Assembly: GCF_902167145.1 (NCBI RefSeq)
Contig: NW_023366834.1
Coordinates: 1-64,000 of the forward strand
Source of the DNA: Zea mays
Taxonomy: Eukaryota; Streptophyta; Magnoliopsida; Poales; Poaceae
Length of the DNA: 64,000 nt
Reading direction: 5' to 3'
Part shown: positions 1-13,459 of the stretch, piece by piece
How positions within the stretch are numbered: position 1 is the first letter of the stretch
Layout: each line of letters begins with the position of its first letter
Translations under genes and position numbers: made by a program
Notes under the pieces: model-generated
What the model was told of the DNA's origin: nothing
Seen by the model: the letters and a program-made list of their open reading frames with translations, nothing else
The model's database searches: none

Positions 1-530
1 CTCACATTCTTGGATTTCTGGTGGAGACCATTTCTTGGTCATAAATCCGTACGTGTTAGCCTCTAGTATTATTGAAAATGGTCGCTCATGGCTATTTTCA
101 AGGTCGCTCATGGCTATTTTCATAAAAAATGGGGGTTGTGTGGCCATTGATCATCGACCAGAGGCTCATACACCTCACCCCACATATGTTTCCTTGCCAT
201 AGATCACATTCTTGGATTTCTCGTGGAGACCATTCTTGGTCAAAAATCCGTAGGTGTTAGCCTTCGGTATTATTGAAAATGGTCGTTCATGGCTATTTTC
301 GACAAAAATGGGGGTTGTGTGGCCATTTATCATCGACTAGAGGCTCATAAATCTCACCCCACATATGTTTCCTTGCCATAGATTACATTCTTGGATTTCT
401 GGTGGAAACCATTTCTTGGTTAAAAACTCGTACGTGTTAGCCTTCGGTATTATTGAAAATGGTCGTTCATGGCTATTTTCGACAAAATGGGGGTTGTGTG
501 GCAATTGATCATCGACCAGACGCTCATACA
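1..530 (+). repeat. knob180 satellite array, F orientation
   Basis: Tandem ~180-bp monomers that I recognise as the maize knob (knob180) satellite. Landmarks in each monomer, in order, are GGCCATTGATCATCGACC, CACATATGTTTCCTTG, the imperfect palindrome GACCATTTCTTGGTC, TGTTAGCC and ATGGGGGTTGTGTGG. Monomers differ by a few percent. Near 80-125 one monomer carries a tandem duplication of a 22-bp segment (GGTCGCTCATGGC...), giving the ~202-bp variant. Knob DNA is non-coding, late-replicating heterochromatin that acts as a neocentromere in stocks with abnormal chromosome 10 (established knowledge). The block ends at about 530, where CGCTCATACA runs directly into R-strand sequence. Confidence 0.95.
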
Positions 531-2759
531 CCCATTTTTTATGAAAATAGCCATGAGCGACCTTGAAAATAGCCATGAACGACCATTTTCAATAATACCG
601 AAGGCTAACACGTACGAGTTTTTAACCAAGAAATGGTTTCCACCAGAAATCCAAGAATGTAATCTATGGCAAGGAAACATATGTGGGGTGAGATTTATGA
701 GCCTCTAGTCGATGATCAATGGCCACACAACCCCCATTTTTGTCGAAAATAGCCATGAATGACCATTTACAATAATACCGAAGGCTAACACCTACGGATT
801 TTTGACCAAGAAATGGTCTCCACCAGAAATCCAAGAATGTGATCTATGGCAAGGAAACATATGTGGGGTGAGGTGTATGAGCCTCTGGTCGATGATCAAT
901 GGCCACACAACCCCCATTTTTTATGAAAATAGCCATGAGCGACCTTGAAAATAGCCATGAGCGACCATTTTCAATAATACTAGAGGCTAACACGTACGGA
1001 TTTTTGGCCAAGAAATGGTCTCCACCAGAAATCCAAGAATGTGATCTATGGCAAGGAAACATATGTGGGGTGAGGTGTACGAGCCTCTGGTTGATGATCA
1101 ATGGCCAAATAACCCCCATTTTTTATGAAAATAGCCATGAACGACCATTTTCAAAAATACCAAAGGCTAACACCTACGGATTTTTGACCAAGAAATGGTC
1201 TCCACCAGAAATCCAAGAATGTGATCTATGGCAAGGAAACATATGTGGGGTGAGGTGTACGATCCTCTGGTCGATGATCAATGGCCACAGAACCCCCATT
1301 TTGCCGAAAATAGCCATGAACGACCATTTTCAATAATACCGAAGGCTAACACGTACGAGTTTTTAACCAAGAAATGGTCTCCACCAGAAATCCAAGAATG
1401 TGATCTATGGCAAGGAAACATATGTGTAGTGAGGTGTACGAGCCTCTGGTCGATGATCAATGGCCACACAACCCCCATTTTTGTCGAAAATAGCCATGAA
1501 CGACCATTTTCAATAATATCGAAGGCTAACACCTACGGATTTTTGACCAAGAAATGGTCTCCACCAGAAATCCAAGAATGTGACCTATGGCAAGGAAACA
1601 TATGTGGGGTGAGGTGTATGAGCCTCTGGTCGAAGATCAATGGCCACACAACCCCCATTTTTGTCGAAAATAGCCATGAACGACCATTTTCAATAATACC
1701 GAAGGCTAACACCTACGGATTTTTGACCAAGAAATGGTCTCCACCAGAAATCCAAGAATGTGATCTATGGCAAGGAAACATATGTGGGGTGAGGTGTATG
1801 AGCGTCTGGTCGATGATCAATGGCCACACAACCCCCATTTTTTATGAAAATAGCCATGAACGACCATTTTCAATAACACCGAAGGCTAACACCTACGATT
1901 TTTTGACCAAGAAATGGTCTCCACCAGAAAAACAAGAATGTGACCTATGGCAAGGAAACATATGTGGGGTGAGGTGTACGAGGCTCTGGTGTATGATCAA
2001 TGGCCACACAACCCCCATTTTTATGAAAATAGCCATGAGCGACCTTGAAAATAGCCATGAGCGACCATTTTCAATAATACTAGAGGCTAACACCTACGGA
2101 TTTTAGACCAAGAAATGGTCTCCACCAGAAATCCAAGAATGTGATCTATGGCAAGGAAACATATGTGGGGTGAGGTGTATGAGCGTCTGGTCGATGATCA
2201 ATGGCCACACAACCCCCATTTTTGTCGAAAATAGCCATGAACGACCATTTTCAATAATACCGAAGGCTAACACCTACGGATTTTTGACCAAGAAATGGTC
2301 TCCACCAGAAATCCAAGAATGTGATCTATGGCAAGGAAACATATGTGGGGTGAGATTTATGAGCCTCTAGTCGATGATAAATGGCCACACAACCCCCATT
2401 TTTTTATGAAAATAGCCATGAGCGACCATTTTCAATAATATTAGAGGCTAAGACCTACAGATTTTTGACCAAGAAATGGTCTCCACCAGAAATCAAGAAT
2501 GTGATCTATGGCAAGGAAACATATGTGGGGTGAGGTGTATGAGCCTCTGGTCGATGATCAATGGCCACACAACCCCCATTTTTGTCGAAAATAGCCATGA
2601 ATGACCATTTACAATAATACCGAAGGCTAACACCTACGGATTTTTGACCAAGAAATGGTCTCCACCAGAAATCCAAGAATGTGATCTATGGCAAGGAAAC
2701 ATATGTGGGGTGAGGTGTATGAGCGTCTGGTCGATAATCAAAGGCCACACAACCCCCAT
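531..2759 (-). repeat. knob180 satellite array, R orientation
   Basis: About 12 monomers in the opposite orientation to the first block, reading GGCCACACAACCCCCATTTT on the + strand. Monomers of 180 bp and of about 202 bp are interspersed; the 22-bp duplication is visible near 925-965 and 2030-2065. A reading frame stays open for several monomers (1228-2106), but only because the period is divisible by three. The block returns to F at 2756-2762 through the shared hexamer CCATTT. Confidence 0.95.
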
Positions 2760-3981
2760 TTCTTGGTCAAAAATCCGTAGGTGTTAGCCTTCGGTATTAT
2801 TGAAAATGGTCATTCATGGCTATTTTCGGCAAAATGGGGGTTGTGTGGCCATTGATCATCGACCAGAGGCTCGTACACCTCACCCCACATATGTTTCCTT
2901 GCCATAGAATGACCATTTACAATACCATAGATCACATTCTTGGATTTCTGGTGGAGACCATTTCTTGGTCTAAAATCCGTAGGTGTTAGCCTCTAGTATT
3001 ATTGAAAATGGTCGCTCATGGCTATTTTCAAGGTCGCTCATGGCTATTTTCATAAAAAATGGGGGTTGTGTGGCCATTTATCATCGACTAGAGGCTCATA
3101 CACCTCACCCCACATATGTTTCCTTGCCATAGATCACATTCTTGGATTTCTGGTGGAGACCATTTCTTGGTCAAAAATCCGTAGGTGTTAGCCTTCAGTG
3201 TCATTGAAAATGGTCGTTCATGGCTATTTTCGACAAAAATTAGGGTTGTGTGGCCATTGATCATCGACCAGAGGCTCATACACCTCACCCCACATATGTT
3301 TCCTTGCCATAGATCACATTCTTGGATTTCTGGTGGAGACCATTTCTTGGTCAAAAATCCGTAGGTGTTAGCCTTCGGTATTTTTGAAAATGGTCGTTCA
3401 TGGCTATTTTCGACAAAAATGGGGGTTGTGTGGCCATTTATCATCGACTAGAGGCTCATACACCTCACCCCACATATGTTTCCTTGCCATAGATCACATT
3501 CTTGGATTTCTGGCGGAGACCATTTCTTGGTCAAAAATCCGTAGGTGTTAGCCTTCGGTATTATTGAAAATGGTCGTTCATGGCTATTTTCGACAAAAAT
3601 GGGGGTTGTGTGGCCATTGATCATCGACCAGAGGCTCATACACCTCACCCCACATATGTTTCCTTGCCATAGATCACATTCTTGGATTTCTGGTGGAGAC
3701 CATTTGTTGGTTAAAAACTCGTACGTGTTAGCCCTCGATATTATTGAAAATGGTCGTTCATGGCTATTTTCGGCAAAATGGGGGTTGTGTGGCCATTGAT
3801 CATCGACCAGAGGCTCGTACACCTCACCCCACATATGTTTCCTTGCCATAGATCACATTCTTGGATTTCTGGTGGAGACCATTTCTTGGTCTAAAATCCG
3901 TAGGTGTTAGCCTCTAGTATTATTGAAAATGGTCGCTCATGGCTATTTTCAAGGTCGCTCATGGCTATTTTCATAAAAAAT
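2760..3981 (+). repeat. knob180 satellite array, F orientation
   Basis: About 6-7 F monomers. One contains a short insertion of R-strand sequence at about 2908-2924. Two neighbouring monomers carry the variant AAAAATTAGGGTTG in place of the usual run of five G, and CAGTGTCATTG in place of CGGTATTATTG. This linked haplotype recurs across the window. The block ends abruptly at about 3981, where ATAAAAAATG joins AGTGTATGAGCG. Confidence 0.94.
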
Positions 3982-5621
3982 GAGTGTATGAGCGTCTGGT
4001 CGATGATCAATTGCCACACAACCCCCATTTTGTCGAAAATAGCCATGAACGACCATTTTCAATAATACCGAAGGCTAACACCTACGGATTTTAGACCAAG
4101 AAATGGTCTCCACCAGAAATCCAAGAATGTGATCTATGGCAAGGAAACATATGTGGGGTGAGGTTTATGAGCCTCTAGTAGATGATAAATGGCCACACAA
4201 CCCCCATTTTTGTCGAAAATAGCCATGAACGACCATTTTCAATAATACCGAAGGCTAACACCTACGGATTTTTGACCAAGAATGGTCTCCAAGAGAAATC
4301 CAAGAATGTGATCTATGGCAAGGAAACATATGTGGGGTGAGGTGTATGAGCGTCTGGTCGATGATCAATGGCCACACAACCCCCATTTTTGTCGAAAATA
4401 GCCATGAACGACCATTTTCAATAATACTGAATGCTAACACCTACGGATTTTTGACCAAGAAATGGTCTCCACCAGAAATCCAAGAATGTGATCTATGGCA
4501 AGGAAACATATGTGGGGTGAGGTGTATGAGCCTCTAGTCGATGATAAATGGCCACACAACCCCCATTTTTGTCGAAAATAGCCATGAACGACCATTTTCA
4601 AAAATACCGAAGGCTAACACCTACGGATTTTTGACCAAGAAATGGTCTCCACCAGAAATCCAAGAATGTGATCTATGGCAAGGAAACATATGTGGGGTGA
4701 GGTGTATGAGCCTCTGGTCGACGATCAATGGCCACACAACCCTAATTTTTGTCGAAAATAGCCATGAACGACCATTTTCAATGACACTGAAGGCTAACAC
4801 CTACGGATTTTTGACCAAGAAATGGTCTCCACCAGAAATCCAAGAATGTGATCTATGGCAAGGAAACATATGTGGAGACCATTTCTTCGGTACTATCGAT
4901 GATAAATGGCCACACAACCCCCATTTTTTATGAAAATAGCCATGAGCGACCATTTTCAATAATATTAGAGGCTAAGACCTACGGATTTTTGACCAAGAAA
5001 TGGTCTCCACCAGAAATCCAAGAATGTGATCTATGGCAAGGAAACATATGTGGGGTGAGGTGTATGAGCGTCTGGTCGATGATCAATGGCCACACAACCC
5101 CCATTTTTGTCGAAAATAGCCATGAACGACCATTTTCAATAATACCGAAGGCTAACACCTACGGATTTTTGACCAAGAAATGATCTCCACCAGAAATCCA
5201 AGAATGTGATCTATGGCAAGGAAACATATGTGGGGTGAGGTGTATGAGCCTCTGGTCGATGATCAATGGCCACACAACCCCCATTTTTGTCGAAAATAGC
5301 CATGAATGACCATTTTCAATAATACCGAAGGCTAACACCTACGGATTTTTGACCAAGAAATGGTCTCCACCAGAAATCCAAGAATGTGATCTATGGCAAG
5401 GAAACATATGTGGGGTGAGGTGTATTAGCCTCTGGTCGATGATCAATGGCCACACAACCCCCATTTTTGCCGAAAATAGCCATGAACGACCATTTTCAAT
5501 AATACCGAAGGCTAACACCTACGGATTTTTGACCAAGAAATGGTCTCCACCAGAAATCCAAGAATGTGATCTACGACAAGCAAACATATGTGGGGTGAGG
5601 GGTATGAGCCTCTGGTCGATG
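3982..5621 (-). repeat. knob180 satellite array, R orientation
   Basis: About 9 R monomers. At 4871-4905 a monomer is interrupted by a rearranged segment: F-strand GGAGACCATTTCTT is followed by CGGTACTATCGATG. The same rearrangement occurs inverted at about 5748-5785 in the next block, which marks an inverted duplication. The block ends where CTGGTCGATGA joins GGAGACCATTTC at about 5622. Confidence 0.94.
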
Positions 5622-6120
5622 AGGAGACCATTTCTTGGTCTAAAATCCGTAGGTGTTAGCCTCTAGTATTATTGAAAATGTTCGCTCATGGCTATTTTCA
5701 AGGTCGCTCATGGCTATTTTCATAAAAAATGGGGGTTGTGTGGCCATTTATCATCGATAGTACCGAAGAAATGGTCTCCACATATGTTTCCTTGCCATCG
5801 ATCACATTCTTGGATTTCTGGTGGAGACCATTTCTTGGTCAAAAATCCGTAGGTGTTAGCCTTCAGTGTCATTGAAAATGGTCGTTCATGGCTATTTTCG
5901 ACAAAAATTAGGGTTGTGTGGCCATTGATCGTCGACCAGAGGCTCATACACCTCACCCCACATATGTTTCCTTGCCATAGATCACATTCTTGGATTTCTG
6001 GTGGAGACCATTTCTTGGTCAAGAATCCGTAGGTGTTAGCCTTCGGTATTTTTGAAAAGGGTCGTTCATGGCTATTTTCGACAAAAATGGGGGTTGTGTG
6101 GCCATTGATCATCGACCAGA
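4537..6120. repeat. inverted duplication of several knob monomers
   Basis: The left arm, about 4537-4930, is the reverse complement of the right arm, about 5725-6120, with only scattered differences. Both arms share the AAAAATACCGAAGG variant, the CCCTAATTTTTG and ATGACACTGAAGG variants, and the unusual rearranged junction (GGAGACCATTTCTTCGG followed by TACTATCGATG). The spacer of about 0.8 kb holds R monomers and the R-to-F switch at 5622. This is copying of a whole multi-monomer segment in opposite orientation, not simple monomer inversion. Confidence 0.8.
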
Positions 6121-9100
6121 TGCTCATACACCTCACCCCACATATGTTTCCTTGCCATAGATCACATTATTGGATTTCTGGTGGAGACCATTTCTTGGTC
6201 TAAAATCCGTAGGTCTTAGCCTCTAGTATTATTGAAAATGGTCATTCATGGCTATTTTCGGCAAAATGGGGGTTGTGTGGCCATTGATCGTCGACCAGAG
6301 GCTCATACACCTCACCCCACATACTTCGGTATTATTGAAAATGGTCGTTCATGGCTATTTTCGGCAAAATGGGGGTTCTGTGGCCATTGATCATCGACCA
6401 GAGGCTCGTACACCTCACCCCACATATGTTTCCTTTCCATAGATCACATTCTTGGATTTCTGGTGGAGACCATTTCTTGGTTAAAAACTCGTACGTGTTA
6501 GCCTTCGGTATTATTGAAAATGGTCATTCATGGCTATTTTCGGCAAAATGGGGGTTGTGTGGCCATTGATCATCGACCAGACGCTCATACACCTCACCCC
6601 ACATATGTTTCCTTGCCATAGATCACATTCTTGGATTTCTGGTGGAGACCATTTCTTGGTCTAAAATCCGTAGGTGTTAGCCTCTAGTATTATTGAAAAT
6701 GGTCGCTCATGGCTATTTTAAAGGTCGCTCATGGCTATTTTCATAAAAAATGGGGGTTGTGTGGCCATTTATCATCGACTAGAGGCTCATAAACCTCACC
6801 CCACATATGTTTCCTTGCCATAGATCACATTCTTGGATTTCTGGTGGAGACCATTTCTTGGTCAAAAACTCGTACGTGTTAGCCTTCGGTATTATTGAAA
6901 ATGGTCGTTCATGGCTATTTTCGGCAAAATGGGGGTTATGTGGCCATTGATCATCGACCAGAGGCTCGTACACCTCACCCCACATATGTTTCCTTGCCAT
7001 AGATCACATTCTTGGATTTCTGGTGGAGACCATTTCTTGGTCAAAAATCCGTAGGTGTTAGCCTCTAGTATTATTGAAAATGGTCGCTCATGGCTATTTT
7101 CAAGGTCGCTCATGGCTATTTTCATAAAAAATGGGGGTTGTGTGGCCATTTATCATCGACTAGAGGCTCATAAACCTCACCCCACATATGTTTCCTTGCC
7201 ATAGATTACATTCTTGGATTTCTGGTGGAAACCATTTCTTGGTCAAAAATTCGTACGTGTTAGCCTTCGGTATTATTGAAAATGGTCGCTCATGGCTATT
7301 TTCAAGGTCGCTCATGGCTATTTTCATAAAAAATGGGGGTTGTGTGGCCATTTATCATCGACTAGAGGCTCATAAACCTCACCCCACATATGTTTCCTTG
7401 CCATAGATCACATTCTTGGATTTCTGGTGGAGACCATTTCTTGGTCAAAAACTCGTACGTGTTAGCCTTCGGTATTATTAAAAATGGTCGTTCATGGCTA
7501 TTTTCTGCAAAATGGGGGTTGTGTGGCCATTGATCATCGACCAGAGGCTCGTACACCTCACCCCACATATGTTTCCTTGCCATAGATCACATTCTTGGAT
7601 TTCTGGTGGAGACCATTTCTTGGTCAAAAATCCGTAGGTGTTAGCGTTCGGTATTATTGAAAATGGTCATTCATGCCATTTCTTGGTTAAAAACTCGTAC
7701 GTGTTAGCCTTCGGTATTATTGAAAATGGTCGTTGATCACTATTTTCGACAAAAATGGGGGTTGTGTGGCCATTTATCATTGACTAGAGGCTCGTACACT
7801 TCACCCCACATACGTTTTCTTGCTATAGATCACATTCTTAGATTTCTGGTGGAGACCATTTCTTGGTCAAAAATCCGTAGGTGTTAGCCTTCGGTATTAT
7901 TGAAAATGGTCGTTCATAGCTATTTTCGACAAAAATGGGGGTTCTGTGGCCATTGATCATCGACCAAAGGCTCATACACCTCACCCCACATATGTTTCCT
8001 TGCCATAGACCACATTCTTGGATTTCTGGTGGAGACCATTTGTTGGTCAAAAATCCATAGGTGTTAGCCTTCGGTATTATTGAAAATGGTCGTACATGGC
8101 TATTTGCATAAAAAATGGGGTTTGTGTGGCCATTTATCATCAACCAGAGGCTCGTACACCTCACCCCACATATGTTTCCTTGCCATAGATCACATTCTTG
8201 GATTTCTAGTGGAGAGCATTTCTTGGTCAAAAATTCGTACGTGTTAGCCTTCAGTATTATTGAAAATGGCCGTGGTCGTTCATGGCTATTTTCGACAAAA
8301 TGGGGGTTGTGTGGCCATTGATCATCGACCAGAGGCTCATACACCTCACCCACATATGTTTCCTTGTCGTAGATCACATTCTTGGATTTCTGGTGGAGAC
8401 CATTTCTTGGTCAAAAATCCGTATGTGTTAGCCTACGGTATTATTGAAAATTTTCGTTCATGGCTATTTTCTACAAAATAGAGGTTCTGTGGCCATTGAT
8501 CATCGACCAGAGGCTCATACACCTCACCCACATATGTTTTCTTGCCGCAGAACACATTCTTGGATTTCTGGTGGAGACCATTTCTTGGGCAAAAATCCGA
8601 ATGTGTTAGCCTTCGGTATTATTGAAAATGGTTATTCATGGCTATTTTCGACAAAAATGGGGGTTGTGTGGCCATTTATCTTCAACCAGAGGCTCATACA
8701 CCTCACTACACATATGTTTTCTTGCCATAGATCACAATCTTGGATTTATGGTGGAGACCATTTCTTGGTCAAAAATCCGTAGGTGTTAGCCGTCAGTGTC
8801 ATTGAAAATGGTCATTCATGGCTATTTTCGGCAAAATGGGGGTTGTGTGGCCATTGATCGTCGACCAGAGGCTCATACACCTCACCCCACATATGTTTCC
8901 TTGTCGTAGATCACATTCTTGGATTTCTGGTGGAGACCATTTCTTGGTCAAAAATCCGTAGGTGTTAGCCTTCGATATTATTGAAAATGGTCGTTCATGG
9001 CTATTTTCGACAAAAATGGGGGTTGTGTGGCCATTGATCATCGACCAGAGGCTCATACACCTCACCCCACATATGTTTCCTTGCCATAGATCACATTCTT

Positions 9101-9586
9101 GGATTTCTGGTGGAGACCATTTCTTGGTCAAAAATCCGTAGGTGTTAGCCTTCGGTATTATTGAAGATGGTCGTTCATGGCTATTTTCGACAAAAATGGG
9201 GGTTGTGTGGCCATTGATCATCGACCAGAGGCTCATACACCTCACCCCACATATGTTTCCTTGCCATAGGTCACATTCTTGTTTTTCTGGTGGAGACCAT
9301 TTCTTGGTCAAAAAATCGTGGGTGTTAGCCTTCGGTATTATTGAAAATGGTCGTTCATGGCTATTTTCATAAAAAATGGGGGTTGTGTGGCCATTGATCA
9401 TCGACCAGACGCTCATACACCTCACCCCACATATGTTTCCTTGCCATAGATCACATTCTTGGATTTCTGGTGGAGACCATTTCTTGGTCAAAAATCCGTA
9501 GGTCTTAGCCTCTAGTATTATTGAAAATGGTCGCTCTTGGCTATTTTCATAAAAAATGGGGGTTGTGTGGCCATTGATCATCGACC
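5622..9586 (+). repeat. knob180 satellite array, F orientation
   Basis: About 22 F monomers, some truncated. A deletion joins CCCACATA to CTTCGGTATT near 6325, and another joins TTCATG to CCATTTCTTGG near 7676. Monomers between about 7740 and 8790 are more diverged (for example CATTGACTAGAGG, TTGTCGTAGATC, AATCCGAATGTG) than those after 8800. Normal-length and 202-bp variants are mixed. The block ends at about 9586, where TCGACCA joins AGCCATGAACGACC. Confidence 0.94.
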
Positions 9587-9820
9587 AAGCCATGAACGAC
9601 CATTTTCAAAAATACCAAAGGCTAACACGTACGGATTTTTGACCAAGAAATGGTCTCCACCAGAAATCCAAGAATGTGATCTATGGCAAGGAAACATATG
9701 TGGGGTGAGGTTTATGAGCCTCTAGTCGATGATAAATGGCCACACAACCCCCATTTTTTATGAAAATAGACATGAGCGACCTTGAAAATAACCATGAGCG
9801 ACCATTTTCAATAATACTAG
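9587..9820 (-). repeat. short R island of knob180, about 1.3 monomers
   Basis: A 234-bp stretch in R orientation lies between two F blocks. The left junction is TCGACCA/AGCCATGAACG and the right junction is ATAATACTAG/AAAAATCCGTAGG. It contains one 202-type monomer segment (GAGCGACCTTGAAAATAACC). Such a short island within a long F block is best read as a local inversion or a templated insertion during repair. Confidence 0.9.
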
Positions 9821-12800
9821 AAAAATCCGTAGGTCTTAGCCTCTAGTATTATTGAAAATGGTCGCTCATGGCTATTTTCATAAAAAATGGGGGTTGTGTG
9901 GCCATTGATCATCGACTAGAGGCTCATACACCTCACCCCACATATGTTTCCTTGCCATAGATCACATTCTTGGATTTCTGGTGGAGACCATTTCTTGGTC
10001 TAAAATCCGTAGGTGTTAGCCTCTAGTATTATTGAAAATGGTCGCTCATGGCTATTTTCATAAAAAATGGGGGTTGTGTGGCCATTGATCATCGACCAGA
10101 GGCTCATACACCTCACCCCAGATATGTTTCCTTGCCATAGATTACATTCTTGGATTTCTGGTGGAAACCATTTCTTGGTTAAAAACTCGTACGTGTTAGC
10201 CTTCGGTATTATTGAAAATGGACATTCATGGCTATTTTCGGCAAAATGGGGGTTGTGTGGCCATTGATCATCGACCAGAGGCTCATAAACCTCACCCCAC
10301 ATATGTTTCCTTGCCATAGATCACATTCTTGGATTTCTGGTGGAGACCATTGATCTTCGACCAGAGGCTCGTACACCTCACCCCACATATGTTTCCTTGA
10401 CATAGATCACATTCTTGGATTTCTGGTGGAGACCATTTCTTGGTCAAAAATCCGTAGGTGTTAGCCTTCAGTGTCATTGAAAATGGTCGTTCATGGCTAT
10501 TTTCGACAAAAAATAGGGTTGTGTGGCCATTGATCGTCGACCAGAGGCTCATACACCTCACCCCACATATGTTTCCTTGCCATAGATCACATTCTTGGAT
10601 TTCTGGTGGAGACCATTTCTTGGTTAAAAATCCGTAGGTGTTAGCTTTCGATATTATTGAAAATGGTCGTTCATGGCTATTTTCATCAAAAATGGGGGTT
10701 GTGTGGCCATTTATCATCGACCAGAGGCTCGTACACCTCACCCCACATATGTTTCCTTGCCATAGATTACATTCTTGGATTTCTGGTGGAAACCATTTCT
10801 TGGTTAAAAACTCGTACGTGTTAGCCTTCGGTATTATTGAAAATGGTCGTTCATGGCTATTTTCGGCAAAATGGGGGTTGTGTGGCCATTGATCATCGAC
10901 CAGAGGCTCATACACCTCACCCCACATATGTTTCCTTGCCATAGATCACATTCTTGGATTTCTGGTGGAGACCATTGATCTTCGACCAGAGGCTCATACA
11001 CCTCACTACACATATGTTTCCTTGCCATAGATCACATTCTTGGATTTCTGGTGGAGACCATTTCTTGGGCAAAAATCCGAATGTGTTAGCCTTCGGTATT
11101 TTTAAAAATGGTAATTCATGGCTATTTTCGACAAAAATGGGGGTTGTGTGGCCATTGATCATCGACTAGAGGCTCATACACCTCACCACATATGTTTCCT
11201 TGCCATAGATCACATTCTTGGATTTCTGGTGGAAACCATTTCTTGGTTAAAAACTCGTACGTGTTAGCCTTTGGTATTATTGAAAATGGTCGTTCATGGC
11301 TATTTTCGGCAAAATGGGGGTTGTGTGGCCATTGATCATCGACCAGAGGCTCGTACACCTCACCCCACATATGTTTCCTAGCCATAGATCACATTCTTGG
11401 ATTTCTGGTGGAGACCATTTCTTGGTCTAAAATCCGTAGGTGTTAGCCTCTAGTATTATTGAAAATGGTCGCTCATGGCTATTTTCAAGGTCGCTCATGG
11501 CTATTTTCATAAAAAATGGGGGTTGTGTGGCCATTTATCATCGACTAGAGGCTCATAAACCTCACCCCACATATGTTTCCTTGCCATAGATCACATTCTT
11601 GGATTTCTGGTGGAGACCATTTCTTGGTCTAAAATCCGTAGGAGTTAGCCTCTAGTATTATTGAAAATGGTCGCTCATGGCTATTTTCATAAAAAATGGG
11701 GGTTGTGTGGCCATTGATCATCGACCAGAGGCTCGTACACCTCACCCCACATATGTTTCCTTGCCATAGATCACATTCTTGGATTTCTGGTGGAGACCAT
11801 TGATCTTCGACCAGAGGCTCATACACCTCACTACACATATGTTTCCTTGCCATAGATCACATTCTTGGATTTATGGTGGAGACCATTTCTTGGTCAAAAA
11901 TTAGTAGGTGTTAGCCTTCGGTATTATTGAAAATGGTCGTTCATGGCTATTTTCGGCAAAATGGGGGTTGTGTGGCCATTGATCATCGACCAGAGGCTCG
12001 TACACCTCACCCCACATATGTTTCCTTGCCATAGATCACATTCTTGGATTTCTGGTGGAGACCATTTCTTGGTCAAAAATCCATAGGTGTTAGCCTTCGG
12101 TATTATTGAAAATGGTCATTCATGGCTATTTTCGACAAAAATGGGGGTTGTGTGGCCATTGATTATCGACCAGACGCTCATACACCTCACCCCACATATG
12201 TTTCCTTGCCATAGATCACTGTTTCCTTGCCATAGATCACATTCTTGGATTTCTGGTGGAGACCATTTCTTGGTTAAAAACTCGTACGTGTTAGCCTTCG
12301 GTATTATTGAAAATGGTCGTTCATGGCTATTTTCGGCAAAATGGGGGTTGTGTGGCCATTGATCATCGACCAGAGGCTCGTACACCTCACCCCACATATG
12401 TTTCCTTGCCATAGATCACATTCTTGGATTTCTGGTGGAGACCATTTCTTGGTCAAAAATCCGTAGTTGTTAGCCTTCGGTATTATTGAAAATGGTCATT
12501 CATGGATATTTTCGACAAAAATGGGGGTTGTGTGGCCATTGATCATCGACCAGAGGCTCGTAAAGCTCACCCCACATATGTTTTCTTGGCATAGATCACA
12601 TTCTTTGATTTCTGGTGGAGACCATTTCTTGGTCAAAAATCGGAATGTGTTAGCCTTCGGTACTATTGAAAATGGTCGTTCATTGCTATTTTCGACAAAA
12701 ATGGGGGTTGTGTGGCCATTGATATTCGACCAGAGGCTCATACACCTCACTGCACATATGTTTACTTGCCATAGATCACATTCTTGGATTTATGGTGCAG

Positions 12801-13459
12801 ACCATTTCTTGGTCAAAAATCCGTAGGTGTTAGCCTTCGGTATTATTGAAAATGGTCGTTCATGGCTATTTTTGACAAAAATGGGGGTTGTGTGGCCATT
12901 GATCATCGACCAGAGGCTCGTACACCTCACCTCACATATGTTTCCTTGCCATAGATCACATTATCGGATTTCTGGTGGAGACCATTTCTTGGTCGAAAAT
13001 CCATACGTGTTAGCCTTCGGTATTATTGAAAATGGTCGTTCATGGCTATTTTCGACAAAAATTAGGGTTGTGTGGCCATTGATCGTCGACCAGAGGCTCA
13101 TACACCTCACCCCACATATGTTTCCTTGCCATAGATCACACCATAGATTACATTCTTGGATTTCTGGTGGAAACCATTTCTTGGTTAAAAACTCGTACGT
13201 GTTAGCCTTCGGTATTATTGAAAATGGTCATTCATGGCTATTTTCGGCAAAATGGGGGTTGTGTGGCCATTGATCATCGACCAGAGGCTCGTACACCTCA
13301 CCCCACATATGTTTCCTTGCCATAGATCACATTCTTGGATTTCTGGTGGAGACCATTTCTTGGTTAAAAATCCGTACGTGTTAGCCTTTGGTATTTTTGA
13401 AAATGGTCATTCATGGCTATTTTCGACAAAAATGGGGGTTGTGTGGCCATTGATCATCG

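Noticed and set aside
1228..2106. A 292-residue open frame with a ~60-residue repeated motif, and dozens of similar frames on both strands of the satellite
   Set aside because: The monomer is close to 180 bp, so any frame without a stop stays open through several monomers. Frames are open on both strands and are broken at random by indels. There is no start context, no codon bias and no known domain.
3236..3250. TTAGGG in AAAATTAGGGTTG as an interstitial telomere repeat
   Set aside because: A single hexamer per monomer, arising from a two-base change in the usual ATGGGGGTTG. The plant telomere unit is TTTAGGG in tandem, which is not present.
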